Below are positions 9,121 to 16,460 of a stretch of DNA of 50,174 bases, one piece after another (positions within the stretch are counted from its first letter, which is position 1; each line of letters opens with the position of its first letter). This stretch comes from Nocardia sp. (lineage in GTDB: Bacteria; Actinomycetota; Actinomycetes; Mycobacteriales; Mycobacteriaceae). Made by a program: the position numbers and the translations under genes. The stretch lies in the NCBI RefSeq assembly GCF_025465275.1, contig NZ_JAODNK010000211.1, positions 1-50,174 of the forward strand. The letters run 5' to 3'. Under the pieces are notes generated by a model. It ran no database searches. It saw only the letters and a program-made list of their open reading frames with translations, and was not told where the DNA came from.

Positions 9121-10698
9121 TTGGAGCACGTCGACTGGTGGCCCGGGCGTCGATCTACCAAGTCTTTGGGAAAACTCGTGAGTGGGGAGGCTGGCAATGT
9201 CTTCGCCGCAGAGGAAGAAGGCATCGGGTCAGAGGCAGATGCTGATGTGAGTTTCACGCTGGGGCAGTCTGATTCACTGACCTTGCAGGTACCCGCCAGC
9301 GGACTTCTCGGCACAGGCCACGATCAGAGTGCGGAGCTCGAGGCCCAGTTGGTTCGTGAGATTGTTGCGGCAGGACCGGGTGGCTGGCGTTCCGCAGATG
9401 TCGACCTCACCGTAACGGTCGAACTCTGCCGCGGCCGATGCGTCTACCTCGTCGGCGAGCGACTTCTATCGATCGACGCGCCGGAGACGATGTGCGAGGT
9501 TGCCCGTCGGTTACGTGTGTTTTCGCCGCAAGAGCATCAGGGGCCGTGGTGGGGGTTGCGTTTACGTGTCGACGCGAGCGGGGAGCGCGATGTCGTCTAC
9601 GACTACGGCGAACAACCTCCGGACGAGTTGCTGCCTCCCGAAGCGTATCTCGCTGATCTTCGTGAGTTCCCGCGCGGGCGGTTGCCCGTGTGGCTGGCCG
9701 CCTATCTCGGTCATGGCGACAGGCAATTGCGGACCCCTGAGCAGGCCGCGGCCGAAGCGCGCGCGTATCACACCGCTCGGCGACGGCCTGAGCTGGTGGA
9801 GAATGAGTTTCCGGACCTTCCGGTGATGTGGGCGCGCTGGGCGTCGATCGCTGCGGTCTTCACTGCGGTGCGGTCGACCCGTGGTCCTCGGATGTTGCCG
9901 TCGTTCGCATGGTTCGAGAGCTCACGGCGTAGCGGATCGACATTGTATGCCTTGCCGGGTGGGCGGGCGGTGCTGTCTGGTGGTGTGTGGAACGCGCCGG
10001 CCTTGGATGCGGCATACAACGATGGCGCGGTGTTGCCCGATTACTATGCGGGCGCACCGGATTGGATTGCGAATCCAGTTCTGAATCGGCGTGTCGGCGT
10101 CGGGCTGCTCTCTTTCTGTTACTGGTGGGATGCTGGGCGCTGGCATCGAGGGGAATCGCCGTCGGCGGAGCAATGCGCAGAGGCGGTCCCTGGAGTGTGG
10201 ACCATCGAGGCGGTCGGCGGAATCGTCGCTGGCCTGATCGAAAATCGAAACGGTGACGGATTGCTCCAGGCCGTAGTCTCATTGGTGAGGCTGGCGCAGG
10301 CTGGAGGGGTGACGCGTGAGGCTGTCCGCGAGATCTTCGGAGACTCGGGCGACTTCGATATCGACGGCGCGCTGTACCAATTCGGCCTTGCCGGTCTGCT
10401 CGCGATGACGGTGGAACCGATCGTCGCTGAAGAGGCGATTTCCCGTGTGCAGGAGTACATCCGAGGTCGAGGTTATGACACCACGGGCTACCCGTTGGAG
10501 CTCTTGACAGCGGACCGCATAAGTTGCGGCTGGATGGTTCATGTACCGGTGCGATCTGGTCAGGTCGCTGCGGGACGGGCAGTTTTCTATGTCGCCGACG
10601 ACGGTATCCTTGAGCATTCGACCTCCTCGATCGGGCCGACTTCGTATGCCTCCGGTTTTGCTCAGCGATATCGCCAGCGGCAGGGTCTCACAGTTTGA
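9121..10698 (+). CDS. YezG/DUF600-like and YrhB-like immunity-type protein
   Basis: A protein of up to 525 residues. Residues about 75-200 resemble the YezG/DUF600 immunity fold, with the VVYDYGEQPPDELLPPEAYLADL stretch recalling its conserved Y-D-Y and acidic-proline core. The middle (about 225-380) is a conserved actinobacterial region with GGRAVLSGGVWNAP and LSFCYWWDAGRWHRGESP. The C-terminus (about 450-525), with YPLELLTADRISCGWMVHV and VADDGILEHSTSS, resembles the YrhB/Imm35 family. Such proteins often guard against secreted toxins. No toxin gene is next to it here, so this is family resemblance only. The TTG start is weak, and GTG codons at 9178 and 9247 are alternatives. A hairpin follows the stop. 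Confidence 0.6.
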   Translation: MEHVDWWPGRRSTKSLGKLVSGEAGNVFAAEEEGIGSEADADVSFTLGQSDSLTLQVPASGLLGTGHDQSAELEAQLVREIVAAGPGGWRSADVDLTVTVELCRGRCVYLVGERLLSIDAPETMCEVARRLRVFSPQEHQGPWWGLRLRVDASGERDVVYDYGEQPPDELLPPEAYLADLREFPRGRLPVWLAAYLGHGDRQLRTPEQAAAEARAYHTARRRPELVENEFPDLPVMWARWASIAAVFTAVRSTRGPRMLPSFAWFESSRRSGSTLYALPGGRAVLSGGVWNAPALDAAYNDGAVLPDYYAGAPDWIANPVLNRRVGVGLLSFCYWWDAGRWHRGESPSAEQCAEAVPGVWTIEAVGGIVAGLIENRNGDGLLQAVVSLVRLAQAGGVTREAVREIFGDSGDFDIDGALYQFGLAGLLAMTVEPIVAEEAISRVQEYIRGRGYDTTGYPLELLTADRISCGWMVHVPVRSGQVAAGRAVFYVADDGILEHSTSSIGPTSYASGFAQRYRQRQGLTV

Positions 10699-10709
10699 GG
10701 CGTAACAGA

Positions 10710-10753
10710 ATCCCCGGATGCAAATTTCCTTCATGGACAGCGAATCCGGGGAT
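10710..10753 (+). terminator. hairpin downstream of the immunity-like gene
   Basis: ATCCCCGGAT (10710-10719) pairs exactly with ATCCGGGGAT (10744-10753) across a 24-base loop, 12 bases after the stop. There is no U-tract, as is usual for actinobacterial terminators. The long loop lowers confidence. Confidence 0.45.
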
Positions 10754-10973
10754 ATCTCACGAACGAACTCGTGTTGATGACCATACGATCATTTGTGCTC
10801 GAGGGCTACACCCCGGACAGGGTGCACAGCTGTCAGACATACGTGTCGAACAGAACTAAAGCCAGTCGACCAGCTGGCTCGAGTCACCATTTACGAGTGC
10901 TCGGCTTCGTCGAGCTGAGTGCCGACCTGCCAAATTTGAGACTGTAGCGGCTTTGATCTGTGCAAAGCGGCGA

Positions 10974-10999
10974 GATCATTCCCAATCATGGGAATGATC
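10974..10999 (+). promoter_or_regulatory. palindromic element, copy A (upstream of MiaB-like gene)
   Basis: GATCATTCCCA-ATCA-TGGGAATGATC is a perfect inverted repeat with 11-bp arms and a 4-base centre. It is the most symmetrical of eight related CCCA-N4-TGGGAA elements in the window. It lies about 170 bases before the MiaB-like frame and is followed by GGCAGTGG, close to the downstream block seen at copies C, D and E. Confidence 0.65.
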
Positions 11000-11166
11000 G
11001 GCAGTGGGGGCGGCCTCCGTTCTCGGCATTTTGGCGGATTTGTTCAGAGTGGGTACGCCGTACCTTGAGATGCTCGACATGATTTACCGAGAGCCAGTGG
11101 CTACGCACCTCGAAAACCTGGAGACGGGATCCAGGTAAGGGGGATCGGAATCAGGAGTGTGTCACG

Positions 11167-12330
11167 GTGGTGCCAACTACCCATGTAATCCGTACTCACG
11201 GTGGTCTGAAGAACCTCAACAATTCTGATTATCTTGCGGATCTCCTCGACGCTTCACACGTGCCGTGGGCATCCACGTTGTCTGCCCGGCGTCCGTCGTC
11301 CTACGCCGGCAGGGTGTCGGTTCGGGAGCGGCACAATGCAGGCACTGTCTTCGATGCGCCGTTACCGAGCGCTGGCGCACTCGGAGGCTGCCCAGGGGAC
11401 ATGCTGGCCGAGGTCTGCGCGCTGGTCGAACGAGGAGTGCTGGAAGTGACGTTGCTCGGGCGGAATGTCGGCTCGCGCGCCGCCCATTGCGCCGAGCATT
11501 GTGAATCCTCCAGCCGCAGTGCGCTCCTCGACCTATTGCGTGCCTGCCGCACGATCGAAGGTTTGGAGCGAGTGCGGCTCGTTTCGGCGGATCTCGCAGA
11601 CTTCACCGACGAGGTCGTCGAAGCTATGGCAGCGACTCCGAACATCTGCCCGCAGGTGCATCTGTCATTGCGGTCGGGATCCGACCGTGTGCTCGCAGAC
11701 ATGCGTCGCGCCTACCGCCGGGCGGACTTCGTACGCTGCGTCGAGAAGGTGCGGGCTGCCATGCCTTATGCATCCATTTCCACCGACGTCATCGTCGGGT
11801 TTCCCGGTGAGTCAGAGGCGGACTTCCAGCAGACTTTGAGTCTGGTCCGTGAGGTGCGGTTCGCCACCGCGTTTACGTATCGGTACGCCATCCGGTCAGG
11901 GCCGACGACGGTGGCCGCTTGCGATCAGGTGACTCGAGCTGTCGCGCGGGAGCGAATGGCCCGGCTTACGGCGGCGCAGGAGCAGATCTCACTCGAGGGT
12001 AATCAGGCACTCCTCGGATCGACGGTCGAGTTGCTGGTCACCGGTGGCCTGGACAAGTCGGATACGGGGTCGAGGTGGATGTGTGGCCGGACGCGTGACG
12101 GCAGGCTTGCACATTTGCAGCCTGCTCGAGGCGGCCCGATTCGAGTAGGCGAAATCGTGACGGTTCAGATTACCGGTGCCGCACAGCATCACGTGGTCGC
12201 TGACGCCGGCGTTCGGGGACATTGCCACTCGCGTGCCAGTGGGTCCTACGGTCCGCGCACCGTGCCAGGGAAGTTCGGTCTCGGAGTCCCCGTGATCGAG
12301 GTCCGGTTTCCGCAGCGGGCTGAGCTGTGA
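11167..12330 (+). CDS. degenerate MiaB-like radical-SAM methylthiotransferase paralogue, probable pseudogene
   Basis: A 387-residue frame clearly derived from MiaB, which adds a methylthio group to isopentenyladenosine in tRNA. Recognisable parts are RTHGGLKN at the N-terminus (normally RTFGCQMN), PGDMLAEV, LEVTLLGRNVGS, LERVRLVS, LRSGSDRVLADMRRAY, STDVIVGFPGESEADF and a C-terminal TRAM-like region. Most of the N-terminal UPF0004 domain is missing, and all three cysteines of the radical-SAM cluster are absent in this frame (positions read H, T and D). A C-x2-C-x2-C stretch sits at the right place in another frame (about 11335-11365), which points to two compensating frameshifts. The protein cannot bind the cluster as written. 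AGGAG precedes the GTG. Recently decayed duplicate or a repurposed remnant. Confidence 0.75.
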   Translation: MVPTTHVIRTHGGLKNLNNSDYLADLLDASHVPWASTLSARRPSSYAGRVSVRERHNAGTVFDAPLPSAGALGGCPGDMLAEVCALVERGVLEVTLLGRNVGSRAAHCAEHCESSSRSALLDLLRACRTIEGLERVRLVSADLADFTDEVVEAMAATPNICPQVHLSLRSGSDRVLADMRRAYRRADFVRCVEKVRAAMPYASISTDVIVGFPGESEADFQQTLSLVREVRFATAFTYRYAIRSGPTTVAACDQVTRAVARERMARLTAAQEQISLEGNQALLGSTVELLVTGGLDKSDTGSRWMCGRTRDGRLAHLQPARGGPIRVGEIVTVQITGAAQHHVVADAGVRGHCHSRASGSYGPRTVPGKFGLGVPVIEVRFPQRAEL

Positions 12331-12670
12331 TCGTCGCTCCAGCCTGGTTTCGATGACGACGCCACCACGGAGGCTGATGGTCGCACCATGGTCCGCAATC
12401 GGTGCCGCGAGATCGACGATGGGTGACCGGCTTACGTCATCGGCGACGCGGACCTGCGTAGAACTCAACGAAGTCAGTGACCGAGCAACGGCCCGCCACA
12501 CCGACGACACGCGGGTTGGTTGTTTCGAAACAGGGAGCGCAGTAGCAGTCGAATTCCCCTGGGACTACCGCGATCTGGTTCATAGCGACCCTGCGTACAT
12601 GGCCGGTATCAAGAGTTTCGCTGGGCGCTGGTCATCGAGACATCCGCCAACAAGCTGAGAACGGCAACGA
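12331..12670. other. intergenic region between convergent genes
   Basis: This spacer separates the MiaB-like frame and the MerR gene, which converge. Small frames run in both directions (for example 12353-12658 plus). None has a domain or a good ribosome binding site. Confidence 0.5.
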
Positions 12671-13357
12671 TCAGTCGGCGGGTTCGGGTACTGGCATGAC
12701 GGCGAATCGGGTGAAAGCCTGATCGAGGAGATCGGAGACTGCGGCAGTGACGAGGAGCAGGGCAATCGCCCTGTCCGACTCCAAGCTCGCCTGGTCCTGC
12801 GGTGAGTGTGTGGACTCGCGGCCCTGGTCGGCCGGGCCCCGGAATAATTGTGACGCATAGCGTTCGGCGATTCGTTCGCAGTCGGTACGCAGTTGCTCGA
12901 CCAGTTGCTCGGCAGCAGGGACCGACAACCCCGCACCGATGAGGTGGGTGGCAAGGTGGTAGCAGCGCGGGTTGGTGAGGCGGTATTCGTCGAGGAGGTC
13001 GCCTCCATCAAGAGTGCTTGCCTCGATGCGCGCGGGGGGCGAGTCGGCGGGGGCGTCCATGGTGGCGTCGCGCGCATCCGCGATGCCGTTGCCGGTAACG
13101 CCGAGGACGTCGGCCAATCCGTCACCACGGTCCCATGCGTCGAACAGCTCCCTGATTCCGTTCAGCTTCATGCCGCGGTTGAGCAGCCGGCTGATGGTAT
13201 GCAGCCGAGTGAGGTGATCCGTCCTGTAGTACCCGACCCGTCCGCGCAACTCGGGGGAGGGGAGCAGACCTCGTTCGTGGTACACGCGGACGCTGCGCAC
13301 GGTGGTCTCGCCGGCCCGTGCCAGCTCGTCGATCGTGTACTCGGTCTCCACCTCCAT
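12671..13357 (-). CDS. MerR-family transcriptional regulator
   Basis: A 228-residue regulator. Residues 6-75 form the winged-helix MerR DNA-binding domain (YTIDELARAGETTVRSVRVYHERGLL, then YYRTDHLTRLHTISRLLNRGMKL). The remainder is a helical C-terminal effector or dimer domain without the metal-binding cysteines of classical MerR, so the ligand is unknown. The ATG at 13357 is preceded by an inverted repeat with 15-base spacing, the arrangement of MerR operators, so autoregulation is likely. The divergent WhiB-like gene lies 320 bases away and could share control. Confidence 0.9.
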   Translation of the reverse strand: MEVETEYTIDELARAGETTVRSVRVYHERGLLPSPELRGRVGYYRTDHLTRLHTISRLLNRGMKLNGIRELFDAWDRGDGLADVLGVTGNGIADARDATMDAPADSPPARIEASTLDGGDLLDEYRLTNPRCYHLATHLIGAGLSVPAAEQLVEQLRTDCERIAERYASQLFRGPADQGRESTHSPQDQASLESDRAIALLLVTAAVSDLLDQAFTRFAVMPVPEPAD

Positions 13358-13362
13358 ACACT

Positions 13363-13387
13363 CTAGGAAAGCACAGATTGACCCTAG
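13363..13387 (-). promoter_or_regulatory. candidate MerR operator
   Basis: CTAGG (13363-13367) and CCTAG (13383-13387) form an inverted repeat with a 15-base spacer, ending six bases before the merR-type start codon. MerR proteins bind such repeats between the -35 and -10 elements. TTGACC on the plus strand within it could be a -35 for divergent transcription. Confidence 0.4.
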
Positions 13388-13679
13388 AAATCACGTGCCA
13401 TCACTGATCGGTCCGTCCATTGGTGGTCAGATTCGGCGCATACTCCCCGATAGCTGGGGCATGATTGATGTACCGTTAATTGTCGGAACGTCATGTGACG
13501 TGGGAATCAATGTCTGGTTAAGCCTCGGTGGAGGTAGTTGCCGTCAGGCCAACAGTGGGTTACCGTGCGGAAGCTGGCGTTTCCTCGCCGGTTTTCCGGG
13601 GTCTGTGGAGCAGCCCCGATGTCCGCCTGACAACTGGGCGCGCATCGGTTGGCGCGCCCAAGGCTTTCCGGAGACGGTC
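13388..13679. other. leader region of the WhiB-like gene
   Basis: No gene is supported here; the frame upstream of 13680 continues open but reads through the MerR operator, so it is not taken as coding. It contains CCCCGATAGCTGGGG (13444-13458) and a lone TGGGAATCAATG half-site at about 13500. Both are weak relatives of the palindromic element found elsewhere. Confidence 0.4.
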
Positions 13680-14135
13680 ATGAAATTCACTCCATCCCGT
13701 TCACATGTGGCGGGATTCATTGCGCTCTCGGCGATTTCGCCAGTTCACTCGAGGACCGCGCTGCGGCCGCCATGTGCGGATCGGCCCGGCGACTGGGATC
13801 TGGACGCTGGTACACCTGACACCTGGCAGGCCGCTGTTCGGATCTGCGGCACTTGTGACCTGCTGACGAGATGTGCTGAGCTGGCGCAAACGCTGATCGA
13901 ACGAGGCGCTGGGCCGCGGGCATCGGTATGGGCGGGCGTGGCGTACGACGATACCGGTCGTGTGATCGAGAAGCTGGAGCGCTACCGCAACACTTCGATC
14001 GACGAAAGGCGCCCGGTCCGCATCGTCCACTTCGGACCCCGACCGGCGCGCACCGATTCGGTACCGAGGGCGCCGCACCGGCACCTCGTGCTCGGCAGCC
14101 GTGTATTGCGGTCGACCAGCAGAGAAAGTGCCTGA
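13680..14135 (+). CDS. WhiB-like Fe-S regulator
   Basis: A 151-residue protein read from the ATG at 13680, which follows GGAGA. Four cysteines, Cys32, Cys56, Cys59 and Cys65 (C-x23-C-x2-C-x5-C), give the WhiB pattern that binds a [4Fe-4S] cluster, and VWAGVAYD about 23 residues later matches the WhiB turn (usually GVWGG). The C-terminal tail is rich in Arg and Pro, as expected for DNA contact. WhiB proteins bind sigma factor region 4 and alter transcription; WhiB6 controls ESX-1 genes in mycobacteria. The position next to T4SS and ESX genes makes it a candidate regulator of them, which is inference. Confidence 0.75.
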   Translation: MKFTPSRSHVAGFIALSAISPVHSRTALRPPCADRPGDWDLDAGTPDTWQAAVRICGTCDLLTRCAELAQTLIERGAGPRASVWAGVAYDDTGRVIEKLERYRNTSIDERRPVRIVHFGPRPARTDSVPRAPHRHLVLGSRVLRSTSRESA

Positions 14136-14174
14136 TTTGTTATCGTCGAATCCGGTTGGAGAATAGGTACTTTC

Positions 14175-15065
14175 ATGACCGCGTTGGCGTTGGAAATCGG
14201 GTCGGAGCAATTCGCGGCAAGCGTGATCGCCGACGACGTGGGGGAGGAGGGGATCCGCAGGGCTCCGATACCGGCGCGCGGTGTCTGGAAGACCTGTGTG
14301 GATCTGCTCCGCGAAGCTGCCGCAGGTGTGGAGGTCACGTCACTGGGTATCGCTTGCGCGGGGCCGATCGATATGGCGGCCGGTGTCGTGGCCCCAGACG
14401 AAATCGCCGAGTGGCGAGCGGGTTTCGGCATCATCGAGGCGGCACAGAAGGAGTTCCCGGTTGCCTCGGTACGGTTGGCCCTCGACGGAGTCTGCCTTGC
14501 CCTCGCGGAACGAAACTTCGGTGCCACGCGCTCCGTCCTCGACTCGCTGGCGATCACCGTGTCGGACCGGATCGCGGGCGGAATGATGGTGGGTGGCTTC
14601 ACAGTAGTGGGGCGCACCGGAAATGCCGGGAGTATCGGCCATATGCTGGTGCCCGGTTTCGACGAACGCTGTGTCTGTGGCGGACGTGGCTGTCTGGAGG
14701 CGGTGGCCGGAGGGGCATCGGTACTGCGCTGGGCGCGTGCTCAGGGCTGGTCGGGGACCTCGGTGAGTTCTTTGGTCGAGGCGGCTCGGTCTGGTGACGA
14801 GATCGCCTCAGCTGCGCTCGGGCGGGCCGGTGTGGCGCTGGGCCGCGCGATCGCGTCGGTGGCGGCGTTGCTGGATATCAGCACCGTGGTGGTCGGCGGC
14901 ACGCTCGCTGGCGCAGGTCCGGTGCTGTGGCAGCCGCTCGGTGCGGCCGTCACCACTCACGGCCGTCTCGGCTATCTCTCTGGACTTCGCGTTGTGCCAT
15001 CGGAACTGGGCCAGGTAGCCATCCTCGCTGGTGCGGGTGTACTGGCCTTGACTGGTGAGGGCTGA
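14175..15065 (+). CDS. ROK-family protein (sugar kinase/repressor fold)
   Basis: A 296-residue protein with the ROK signature: GHMLVPGF followed by CVCGGRGCLEAV (zinc-binding histidine and cysteines) at about residues 157-177, and VVVGGTLAGAGPVLWQPL near the C-terminus. The ATP phosphate loop normally reads DxGGT but here is LEIGSEQF, and the catalytic Asp lies in LALDGVCLALAE rather than the usual ND motif. Kinase activity is therefore uncertain. There is no N-terminal helix-turn-helix, so it is not a classical ROK repressor. It starts 40 bases after the WhiB-like gene and may share its transcript. Sugar specificity cannot be read from the sequence. Confidence 0.75.
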   Translation: MTALALEIGSEQFAASVIADDVGEEGIRRAPIPARGVWKTCVDLLREAAAGVEVTSLGIACAGPIDMAAGVVAPDEIAEWRAGFGIIEAAQKEFPVASVRLALDGVCLALAERNFGATRSVLDSLAITVSDRIAGGMMVGGFTVVGRTGNAGSIGHMLVPGFDERCVCGGRGCLEAVAGGASVLRWARAQGWSGTSVSSLVEAARSGDEIASAALGRAGVALGRAIASVAALLDISTVVVGGTLAGAGPVLWQPLGAAVTTHGRLGYLSGLRVVPSELGQVAILAGAGVLALTGEG

Positions 15066-15239
15066 GCTCGTTCTCTCGGTGTTTGTGCGTCCTATGGCCG
15101 ATGTCTCGGTCCATGCTGTCCGGAAGACTCGATCGAGGTCGATGGTGTCTCGGCGCTGGTGCTGATGATCCAGATCGACCCCAACCATTGAATGAGCCGT
15201 TATATAGCGGTACGTTGAACAGGTGGATCGAGGTTGGGT

Positions 15240-16427
15240 GTGAAGTCCGAGGCACTTCCGGCTCATGCGAAGGCGGTACGCAGTGATGCCGTGATTCCCT
15301 GGGTGACCATCGAGACGTTGTCGCCGGCCGCGCTCTCGGTCGTGTCGGTAGGTCAGATCGCGCGCGAGTTCGCCCCGTGGCAACGTGTTCTGCAACGGCA
15401 GTTGTCGCGCACCCGTGCGTTATACGACAGTCTCACTACTGTCGGCATCGCCGAAGCCGTCGAACGTGCACGGGATTTGGCCGAGGGACACGATCTGCCG
15501 GTCGATACCGGCGCGGGCCCGCACATACTGCGCATGCGGCCGGTATTCGGCCCGACCGGCGATGTGCACGCGATTCGGCTGTGGGCAGGTCCGGTTGCAG
15601 CTGCGGTGCCTGCACTGACGCCGGCGATCGGCGTCATCTGGGATCTCGCTACGCAGACGATTCAACTTCCAGGCGGTATCACCGCTTTGACCGGCGCCTC
15701 TGCTGAAGAGTACGTGCCGAGAATCTCCATTGCGGAATTGTTCCATCAGGTGTCGGTTTTCGATCGTCACGCCGAGGTGCTCGATCTGCTCTACGACCCG
15801 AAACCTGGTGAGGCACTGCAATTCGAGGCCACCGTCACCGATGGACTTCGAAGGGCGAGGCACTGGCGGTTCAGCATCCGGGCCCGTGATGATGAGCGCA
15901 CCCGCGGCGCGTGGTGGCTGATCGAGGACATCACTTCTGATCAGGTGGTGGATCGATGGCCGACCCTCGAACGCGTGGGGTTGAGAGAGGCGCATCGGCG
16001 GGCCGGGACTCATCTGGCTGTTGTCCAACTCGATCATGCCACCATCTCCCACTGGCTCACCGACCCGGCGCCGTGGATACGGTGGGACTACCTGTACCGG
16101 CCTGTCGACGTATTCCATGCCGAGGACCGCGCGCGCCTGCTGGAAATCGGCGAGAGGTTGCGCGCCGGGGATACGGTCGGGGTGACTGTCCGGGTGTTGA
16201 ATTATGCCGGCGGCTACACGCCGACGTCGCTGCTGCTCTACCCCTATCCTGGATATTCGAGCAGGCATCTGGCCATTGCTCAGCTGGTCCGGGTTGCCGA
16301 CGACGTTCCGATGCTCGAACCGATGCCGAATGCACTGGAGCACTGGAATATGTCAGCGCCGATCGGTTATGACGATCAATTGCGTCATAGGTTGGCAAGT
16401 CAAGTGGAACGCAATCCGCTGAACTGA
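15240..16427 (+). CDS. PAS/GAF-like protein, DUF5593 type
   Basis: A 395-residue cytosolic protein. The N-terminal third (about 20-125) contains WVTIETL and VRPVF-like strands ending in VHAIRLWAGP, which resembles the GAF-like domain of the mycobacterial DUF5593 family. IGVIWDLATQTIQLPGGITALTG and the segment to WWLIEDIT look like a PAS domain (about 135-235). The last third may match the C-terminal DUF5628 region. The family is found near mobile and secretion genes in Mycobacteriales; its function is unknown, and sensing or signalling is a guess. GAGG sits six bases before the GTG at 15240, which is preferred over TTG at 15234. The next gene is the first of the conjugation operon, 33 bases on. 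Confidence 0.65.
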   Translation: MKSEALPAHAKAVRSDAVIPWVTIETLSPAALSVVSVGQIAREFAPWQRVLQRQLSRTRALYDSLTTVGIAEAVERARDLAEGHDLPVDTGAGPHILRMRPVFGPTGDVHAIRLWAGPVAAAVPALTPAIGVIWDLATQTIQLPGGITALTGASAEEYVPRISIAELFHQVSVFDRHAEVLDLLYDPKPGEALQFEATVTDGLRRARHWRFSIRARDDERTRGAWWLIEDITSDQVVDRWPTLERVGLREAHRRAGTHLAVVQLDHATISHWLTDPAPWIRWDYLYRPVDVFHAEDRARLLEIGERLRAGDTVGVTVRVLNYAGGYTPTSLLLYPYPGYSSRHLAIAQLVRVADDVPMLEPMPNALEHWNMSAPIGYDDQLRHRLASQVERNPLN

Positions 16428-16433
16428 TTTCTC

Positions 16434-16453
16434 TTCCCAATGGTGGGGATAAT
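16434..16453 (+). promoter_or_regulatory. palindromic element, copy B, with overlapping -10
   Basis: TTCCCA-ATGG-TGGGGA is followed by ATCG. GATAAT at 16448-16453 is a good -10 hexamer, and the downstream GTG at 16461 would lie at or next to the transcription start. This suggests a leaderless mRNA for the conjugation operon with the palindrome overlapping its promoter. Confidence 0.6.
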
Positions 16454-16460
16454 CGTGTAG

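Larger units (their letters stand above)
10699..11166. other. intergenic region with terminator hairpin and palindromic element
   Basis: About 470 bases without a supported gene. It holds the hairpin at 10710-10753 close to the upstream stop and the best palindromic copy of the cluster-wide CCCA-N4-TGGG element at 10974-10999. The rest shows nothing recognisable. Confidence 0.6.

Noticed and set aside
11989..12510. 173-codon minus-strand frame opposite the MiaB-like gene
   Set aside because: It lies over the TRAM-like end of the MiaB-derived frame and has no features of its own.
12552..12565. TTCCC-C-TGGGA inverted repeat
   Set aside because: The spacing is one base rather than four and it is not in front of a supported gene.
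12353..12658. 101-codon frame between the MiaB-like and MerR genes
   Set aside because: Part of it reads plausibly (VEFPWDYRDLV), but there is no ribosome binding site, no domain and no conserved partner.
13302..13679. Upstream extension of the WhiB-like frame
   Set aside because: It would run through the MerR operator and start codon region and has no domain; the ATG at 13680 has a ribosome binding site.
15180..15196. Possible ninth palindromic element before the DUF5593-like gene
   Set aside because: CCCA-ACCA-TTGAAT keeps only the left arm; the right arm differs at three positions, so it was not counted.
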